Source: Anadara kagoshimensis | Lineage: Eukaryota; Mollusca; Bivalvia; Arcoida; Arcidae | NCBI GenBank assembly: GCA_021292105.1 | Contig: CM037861.1 | Coordinates: 31,419,674 to 31,483,673, forward strand | Reading direction: 5' to 3' | Length of the DNA: 64,000 nt | In this document: positions 47,710 to 56,700 of the stretch, piece by piece | Numbering within the stretch: the first letter of the stretch is position 1 | Layout of the letters: each line of letters begins with the position of its first letter | The notes under the pieces: generated by a model | What the model was told of the DNA's origin: nothing | What the model saw: the letters and a program-made list of their open reading frames with translations, nothing else | The model's database searches: none | Made by a program: the position numbers and the translations under genes

Positions 47710-50700
47710 ACTGGTTCAGATTGTATCAAGTTTTTCTGGGGAGCAGGCCCCACCACCACCCACCACCCCTCATTGTCAAAAAAATTAATGTTATGGGGTG
47801 TGTAAATCTTGTGGTGTGACTATATGAACTTGTGATTTCTGGATTCAAGAACAAAAGAATAATGTCAACTTGTGTATTGTTTCATTATCTGCTTGGCTAT
47901 TGTATGTAAGTCTTGTCATGTGGTCAGCAGCTTGCATTTTTCTGCTAGACTATGGCAGTGGCAGACCAAGATATCTCGCACATATTTATGAAATAGATCT
48001 ACCCTATTATTCAAAATGCATTGTCACAAGATTCAACCCTAGAACAATGCGCTATCTTGTCACATCTTGTGTTGGAGGTTTGTGCACAAGAATTTGTAAT
48101 ACAGTAAACGCTCATTTTAATGCCCCTCAATAACTTTGCCAACTAGCTTATCACAACACTATTTTTAACTTTCAAAATCAATTTCTTCTACCCCGTAGGT
48201 TTTTCTTTCATAGTCTGCTATGATTGATTGCCATACCCCTTTATAGTACCAAAATTTGATCGAAAAAATAGTGGTGATGATTCCCAGTTCTACTGTACAG
48301 TCAAACCTGTCTCTAAAGACCACCCAAGGTAACCAGTAAAAGTGGTCGTTATGGGCAGGTGGCTTTTATATACAGGTTCAAATAATATGAATAAAGAACA
48401 ATTAGGATATAATTCTACTAGCCTTTATAAGCAGGAGGTCGTTATATAGAGGTGGCCTTTAAGGCAGGTTGGACTGTATTTTTAGTTGATTCAGGAGCAG
48501 ATCTATTTAGAATATGTAGCAATGTATAATTTCTGTACATGTAACTCTGTAACTAATAACCCTACTGATTAGAGATGATTGCAGCAATTTATGATACAAG
48601 ATGTATAATATACAATTATCAGTTGTAAATTATGATGTTAGTTTGTTATGGTAGTCAAAATCTGCGCTGAGCCTATAGGCTAATTAGGTCGGTGGTTATC
48701 CTGGTTTCAATTTTAATGATTTTGTTGCACTTTTATAAAACTACCTTCTGCCTTTAGATTGGGAAAATTGAAGTTTGAGATCTAGCAAATTGCATTATGA
48801 TATTCGGGCAATAGCAGCTACATGTAGTATCTTCATTGTTAAGACACTTTATTGTGGTGCTATCTGATATTTTGTGGGTAAGGACTACTAGATTTAATTT
48901 TTCATTGAATCACTGTTGTTTTTTAAATGTTAGTGGAAAAATTGGGAAATTTTAGTCATTTTTCCCTAGGGGAAACTGCCTTTTTTTGGTAGTAATTTTT
49001 AATAGACCAGCATATTTCCTGGTACCTATTCATTTGGCAGCTGGGTGGACTGAAGCATTGTAAAGTTATGTGTCATGCTCAAGGACATACCATCCAGCTC
49101 ATCTGACCCAGCGTCACAATAATTCCTTAACTAAGATTTTGCTTACCAGTAACTTTAATCTGGCAATTTGAAATCTTAATAATTTTGTGAATTGTTAAGA
49201 TATTTAGAAATTTTCTGAGCTGTTTATTTTGAAGATCATTTTAATCTTAAAATGTTTATGTTTATAGTGTTGTCAAAAATTGACATTCACAGTTCCAACA
49301 GAGATTGTCAAAATTTGCTGAAGTTAAGGAAGCTCTTAGTTAAGAAATGATTGTGAAACTGGGACCTGGAGCTTACGACTCTAACCCACAACACTTAAAT
49401 CATATGTCAGTGACCTATACAACTCCGACACCTGTCTCCGCAAATACTTTATGTACAGCACTTATTTATAACTCTATGAATTTGTTTTGTAGGATGAAAA
49501 TGGCGCTTATTTGATTGATAGAGATCCCACCTATTTTAGACCGGTTTTAAATTATTTACGACACGGTAAACTAGTCATGAACAAAGATTTAGTAGAAGAA
49601 GGTAATTATGAACATATATTGCATCATAATTGTATATAGATTATACAGGTTCGTGGCAGGTTAAGCAGCTCTAATTTTTGCACCCTGTCAAAGACTTATG
49701 TACCCTGAGCAGCATAAAAATTTTTGTCCCTCTTCAAAGCAACACCAATTTGGTCTTTTTCGCTTAATTTGTACTGAAGAAATTGCCGGGAAAGTTTTAC
49801 CCACATGAAAATTTTTACCATACAAGTTAATATTATATAGCAATATATGCATCACATAGGAATTAAAGGATAAATCCTGAGGTGTTAGCGTGCAATAAAT
49901 ATCGATATTCCAGTCCGAGGTTACCCGAATCAATTTTTCATATTGCACGCTTTGTCACATGACGCTGTCATTTATGACGTCATACAATTGTTGTTACATG
50001 GCTGACGACGTCATGATTGTGTTGTTGTCATATTGCACTAGTTCTTATATCCGTATACCAGAACTAGTGCAGTATTTATGTATTGTAAGAAAAGATGGTA
50101 CTTTGAGATGAAATACATGTACTTGTGGGAAGTAAACGAAATTTATTTTGCTATATAATGTAAAAGGGTTTTTGAACTGATATTGTGAAATATTGTCCCT
50201 AGCAAGCTTGTGCAAATGTTGAGTCAACTCGGGACAAAATTTCGCAATATCAGTTCAATAACCCTATAATATATAGAATACCGGGTATACACCCACTTAT
50301 ATTGGTGAAATGCCAGATTTTAGAAATCACGAAATTTTCACCCTGCAAAAATAATCCATTTTACAGTATTTACCTTGACTAGACTCACATGATTGACAAG
50401 TTACATATACTTCCTTTTTAAATTTTACTGCTTAACATTGTATGTGTTTATGTACCCAGCTGATTTATAAACATAGTTCTGTGTATTCTGGCAAGTTGCT
50501 GATTTACAAACATAGTTCTGTGTATTCTGGCAAGTTGCTGATTTACAAACATAGTTCTGTGTATTCTGGCAAGTTGCTGATTTACAAACATAGTTCTGTG
50601 TATTCTGGCAAGTTGCCAATCACTTTGTCAGAAATTGCTTTGAAGGATGACAAAAGTTGTATGTCAGTCATCCATCTGAACGATATCAGTTTAAAATTTT

Positions 50701-53700
50701 CCTAAGAGCTTATTTCAATCAAACTTCAGACAATAGCATAAGTATAAGCGTTCAAGTCCTGTAATGTTTAAGTTTTTGGCAAGAGTTGTTCTTTATTGGA
50801 GTTTAATCATGTTTCATTCACAGGGTTATCATCAAAATCGCACATACACTGCCATACTTAAAAAAGAACTAAACAAATTTATATTCGCCATAAGTTTTGA
50901 ATTTTGTTTTGTTTAAATATAAAAATATGGAAAAATACATTTTTCGAGATAAAAACACTATTTTAGCTGGAAAACACTCAGCATTAACAGAATCATGTTT
51001 TAAACCATATAATTTTAAAAGATTTTCAGTTGGTAATAATATAGCCAGTTTTATACATGTATAATAATTTATGTATGGCGGTGTATATGTAACTAAACAG
51101 GGAAAGAAATTACAAGCTTCTTTGAGAGATGATGGATAACGATCAAGGTCTCGTCAATGATTTTGATAGGTTAGATTTGCATGCATGCTACACTCGTTGT
51201 CGATATCAGCCATAGTAGTCATCAATCAAAATGAATATTTAATGGGAACTTTCTAAAACGAAAGGTACTAATTGAATAATGAAATACTTATCATCACAGT
51301 CAGTTGAAAGTTTGTATCACCTACATATTGATTAAAGCTATTGCATGTATGAACTGTACTACACCGTGTCTTGAAATACCACGCTCTGATCATGTTCTTA
51401 CGGTATTTATTTTAGGTGTATTAGAAGAAGCCGAATTTTATAATATAACAGATCTTATTAAAATTGTTAAAGACAAGATTAAAGAACGAGATGCAAAACA
51501 AAACCAGGTATATTATATCTAATAAATATATTGGTTTTACATAGGTTTTTAGGTCATCTAAGGTGACCTTTAGTGATCGCTGTTTGTATGTCACCAAGCA
51601 GTGTGTGTAGTGTCTCCTGCTGAATGCATTGTGCATTGTAAACATTTACACATTTTCAACTTCTTCTCCAGAACTTGTGAGCCAGTGATAGCAAAACTTT
51701 ATGTAGATGTACCTTGGCCAAAGCCCTTTCAAGTTTTCATATTTGGTTGACCTTGACTGACAATCAAGGTCACATGACCTTCAGTAGTAAAAACTTCAAA
51801 CAGATACACCTAGATGTAAGGTTGACGCTTCATATATGATATCAAGGCCTGAAGCTCAGTTTGCAAACCTGGTTGACCTTGACCTACATTAAATGTCGCA
51901 TTGACTTCCAATAGGAAGTCAGTTTCTTCACATGAATCAAAGGCTCATAAGTATATATCATCAAGGCATGAAGCTCTGTCAAATTTGTGAAGCTGGTTGA
52001 CCTTCACCTACAATTAGGTCACATTGACCTTAAGTAGTAATTCTTAAAACATCTTCTCCACATGAACAAAAGGCCCATAATTTTTAAACTTCATATAAAT
52101 CGTCAAAGCATAGAGCTCTACATAGCATAGACCACAGGTGACCATTAAGACCCATTAAGCCATTTATATGTTTACTTATTGTTTAGTTTACACAAGTTCT
52201 GCTGTATTTATGTTTTGTCTTTTTTTTTTGTTTTCTAGCCATTTACCAAAAGTGTATACCGAGTGTTACAGTGTTCAGAAGAGGAATTAACACAGATAGT
52301 GTCAGCCATGTCTGATGGTTGGAAATTTGAACAGGTAAATTTATCTTTATACTAGTAATCACAGATTTTGTCAGCCATGTCTGATGGTTGGAAATTTGAA
52401 CAGGTAAATTTATCTTTGTACTAGTAATCACAGATTTTGTCAGCCATGTCTGATGGTTGGAAATTTGAACAGGTAAATTTATCTTTGTACTAGTAATCAC
52501 AGATTTTGTCAGCCATGTCTGATGGTTGGAAATTTGAACAGGTAAATTTACTTATATACTAGTAATCACAGATTTTGGACAGGTAACAAATTCCCAGAAG
52601 TTGCAAAATTGGAAAATTCTGATTGGTCAGTTGTTGCCTGGCAATCTCTTTATGATATTTAAGTATATGTTCTCAATTAATTGACAATAAAAAGACAAAT
52701 AGTAAATTGTTTGAATTTATAGTTTGAAATTATTAAAGACAGTAAAACCTCGTTTTAATGCTCCCCGGATAACTTTGCTATCTCACTTATCACCACAGTG
52801 TTTTGAAGTCCTAAAATCTCTTTCTTACCAAACCCCTTTATAATTCCAAAATAACTTCACTATCTCGCTTATCCCCACATTGTTTTGAAGTCCTCAAATC
52901 TCTTTCTTGCCAAACCCCTTTATAATTCCAAAATAACTTTGCTATCTCACTTATCCCCACATTGTTTTGAAGTCCTAAAATCTCTTTCTTACCAAACCCC
53001 TTTATAATTCCAAAATAACTTCACTATCTCGCTTATCCCCACATTGTTTTGAAGTCCTCAAATCTCTTTCTTGTCAAACCCCTTTATAATTCCAAAATAA
53101 CTTCGCTATCTCACTTATCCCCACATTGTTTTGAAGTCCTAAAATCTCTTTCTTACCAAACCCCTTTATAATTCCAAAATAACTTTGCTATCTCACTTAT
53201 CCCCACATTGTTTTGAAGTCCTCAAATCTCTTTCTTACCAAACCCCTTTATAATTCCAAAATAACTTTGCTATCTCACTTATCCCCACATTGTTTTGAAG
53301 TCCTCAAATCTCTTTCTTACCAAACCCCTTTATAATTCCAAATAACTTTGCTATCTCACTTATCCCCACATTGTTTTGAAGTCCTAAAATCTCTTTCTTG
53401 CCAAACCCCTTTATAATTCCAAAATAACTTTGCTATCTCACTTATCCCCACATTGTTTTGAAGTCCTCAAATCTCTTTCTTACCAAACCCCTTTATAATT
53501 CCAAAATAACTTTGCTATCTCACTTATCCCCACATTGTTTTGAAGTCCTCAAATCTCTTTCTTACCAAACCCTTTATAATTCCAAAATAACTTTGCTATC
53601 TCACTTATCCCCACATTGTTTTGAAGTCCTAAAATCTCTTCTTGCCAAACCCCTTTATAATTCCAAAATAACTTTGCTATCTCACTTATCCCCACATTGT

Positions 53701-56700
53701 TTTGAAGTCCTAAAATCTCTTTCTTACCAAACCCCTTTATAATTCCAAAATAACTTTGCTATCTCACTTATCTCCACATTGTTTTGAAGTCCTCAAATCT
53801 CTTTCTTACCAAACCCCTTTATAATTCCAAAATAACTTTGCTATCTCACTTATCCCCACATTGTTTTGAAGTCCTAAAATCTCTTTCTTGCCAAACCCCT
53901 TTATAATTCCAAAATAACTTTGCTATCTCACTTATCCCCACATTGTTTTGAAGTCCTCAAATCTCTTTCTTACCAAACCCCTTTATAATTCCAAAATAAC
54001 TTTGCTATCTCACTTATCCCCACATTGTTTTGAAGTCCTAAAATCTCTTTCTTGCCAAACCCCTTTATAATTCCAAAATAACTTTGCTATCTCACTTATC
54101 CCCACAGTGTTTTGAAGTCCTAAAATCTCTTTTTTACCAAACCCCTTTATAATTCCAAAATAACTTTGCTATCTCACTTATCCCCACGTTGTTTTGAAGT
54201 CCTAAAATCTCTTTCTTGCCAAACCCCTTTATAATTCCAAAATAACTTTGCTATCTCACTTATCCCCACATTGTTTTGAAGTCCTAAAATCTCTTTTTTA
54301 CCAAACCCCTTTATAATTCCAAAATAACTTTGCTATCTCACTTATCCCCACATTGTTTTGAAGTCCTAAAATCTCTTTCTTGCCAAACCCCTTTATAATT
54401 CCAAAATAACTTTGCTATCTCACTTATCATCACAGTGTTTTGAAGTCCTAAAATCTCTTTCTTGCCAAACCCCTTTATAATTCCAAAATAACTTTGCTAT
54501 CTCACTTATCATCACAGTGTTTTGAAGTCCTAAAATCTCTTTCTTACCAAACCCCTCTATAATTCCAAAATAACTTTGCTATCTCACTTATCATCACAGT
54601 GTTTTGAAGTCCTAAAATCTCTTTCTTGCCAAACCCCTTTATAATTCCAAAATAACTTTGCTATCTCACTTATCACCACAGTATTTTGAAGTCCTAAAAA
54701 TCTCTTTTTTACCAAACCCCTCTATAATTCCAAAATAACTTTGCTATCTCACTTATCATCACAGTGTTTTGAAGTCCTAAAATCTCTTTCTTGCCAAACC
54801 CCTTTATAATTCCAAAATAACTTTGCTATCTCACTTATCATCACAGTGTTTTGAAGTCCTAAAATCTCTTTCTTGCCAAACCCCTTTATAATTCCAAAAT
54901 AACTTTGCTATCTCACTTATCACCACAGTATTTTGAAGTCCTAAAAATCTCTTTCTTGCCAAACCCCTTTATAATTCCAAAATAACTTTGCTATCTCACT
55001 TATCATCACAGTGTTTTGAAGTCCTAAAATCTCTTTCTTGCCAAACCCCTTTATAATTCCAAAATAACTTTGCTATCTCACTTATCACCACAGTGTTTTG
55101 AAGTCCTAAAATCTCTTTCTTGCCAAACCCCTTTATAATTCCAAAATAACTTTGCTATCTCACTTATCATCACAGTGTTTTGAAGTCCTAAAATCTCTTT
55201 CTTGCCAAACCCCTTTATAATTCCAAAATAACTTTGCTATCTCACTTATCACCACAGTGTTTTGAAGTCCTAAAATCTCTTTCTTGCAAAACCCCTTTAT
55301 AATTCCAAAATAACTTTGCTATCTCACTTATCACCACAGTATTTTGAAGTCCTAAAAATCTCTTTTTTACCAAACCCCTTTATAATTCCAAAATAACTTT
55401 GCTATCTCACTTATCACCACAGTGTTTTGAAGTCCTAAAATCTCTTTCTTACCAAACCCCTTTATAATTCCAAAATAACTTTGCTATCTCACTTATCACC
55501 ACAGTGTTTTGAAGTCCTAAAATCTCTTTCTTACCAAACCCCTCTATAATTCCAAAATTTTACTGAACAGATAGTGGCAATGAATTGAAGTTTTTACTGT
55601 AATATGCATTATTTCAAAACCCAAGGCCTAAAACAACTCACTCACAAGCATAAATTGTCTTGTGCAATCTTGTTAAGAAGGTTACTAGGACCAGCACTTG
55701 ATTTTCAGGAGTAAATTTGAGTTGAGTTGAGTAATGGTGTTTATTGCATATCACATCTGTAACAATTAATTTGATTGGCCGAAAGCTGAGATAATGATGA
55801 AAATAATACAGTGTACAAGACCGAGCGGTCCATATTCGGTATTGAACGTTACGAGTTGTGAAATGACAGTTATAACTATACATTGGATATTGTATTTAAT
55901 ATTTATATAGGTTTGTGTTGTTGCATTTAAAAAGAAACTGAACATTAAATATTTTGTTGTTATATTAATGTTTTGCTTTTATTCCCCACTCTAACATAGA
56001 TGGCAACTTGGAAGGGATATAGAAATGGGGTCTATCAATGTTTGTATGTCTCTCCATGTAAAGTATATGCGATTTTGTTTGTTCAATGCAATAAAAGCTT
56101 TAGTTACTTATGTAGAGGGCACTATCAAGATTTACAGACTGCCCTCGGGGCGAGTATTCGGACCAACATTTTGATATGACCCTTGCCTGCGGCTCTGGCC
56201 ATATCAAAATGTTGGTCCGAATACTTGCCCTCGGGCAGTCCGTAAATCTTGATAGTGCCCTTTGTATAAGTAACTAATACATAATTAACGTCCCAGTCAA
56301 GAATATTTCTCTTACATCGAGGCATTGCCAGCTATAGGTGAAGTTGCAGAAATTTTGCCTGTGTGTTGCGCTGATGGCAATATACAGCAGAGTTCTTAAT
56401 CGTGCCTCGCTACTCTGATATAGGACCTTGTTTATTTTAAATTCCCATTGGGAAGAACCGTGACTTTCATTTTGTAATGCCAAGTGCTTCGCAAAAGAAC
56501 AGTCACTACTCACTTTCAAGTTGTGGGTCAGACCCAGTTGGGGTTAAAACCCATAACCTTTCACCTATATGGCAAGCACTCTACTAACTGAACTACCCCA
56601 GTGGTATATTAAATAAATAAAAGTGTAGGAATAATAAAAAATTCTAAACGTTTATATATTTATATTGTTTTGTAGTTGATAAACATTGGCTCACAGTATA

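Noticed and set aside
50425..50705. Open frames on both strands through the 39-bp repeat
   Set aside because: A unit length of 13 codons explains them.
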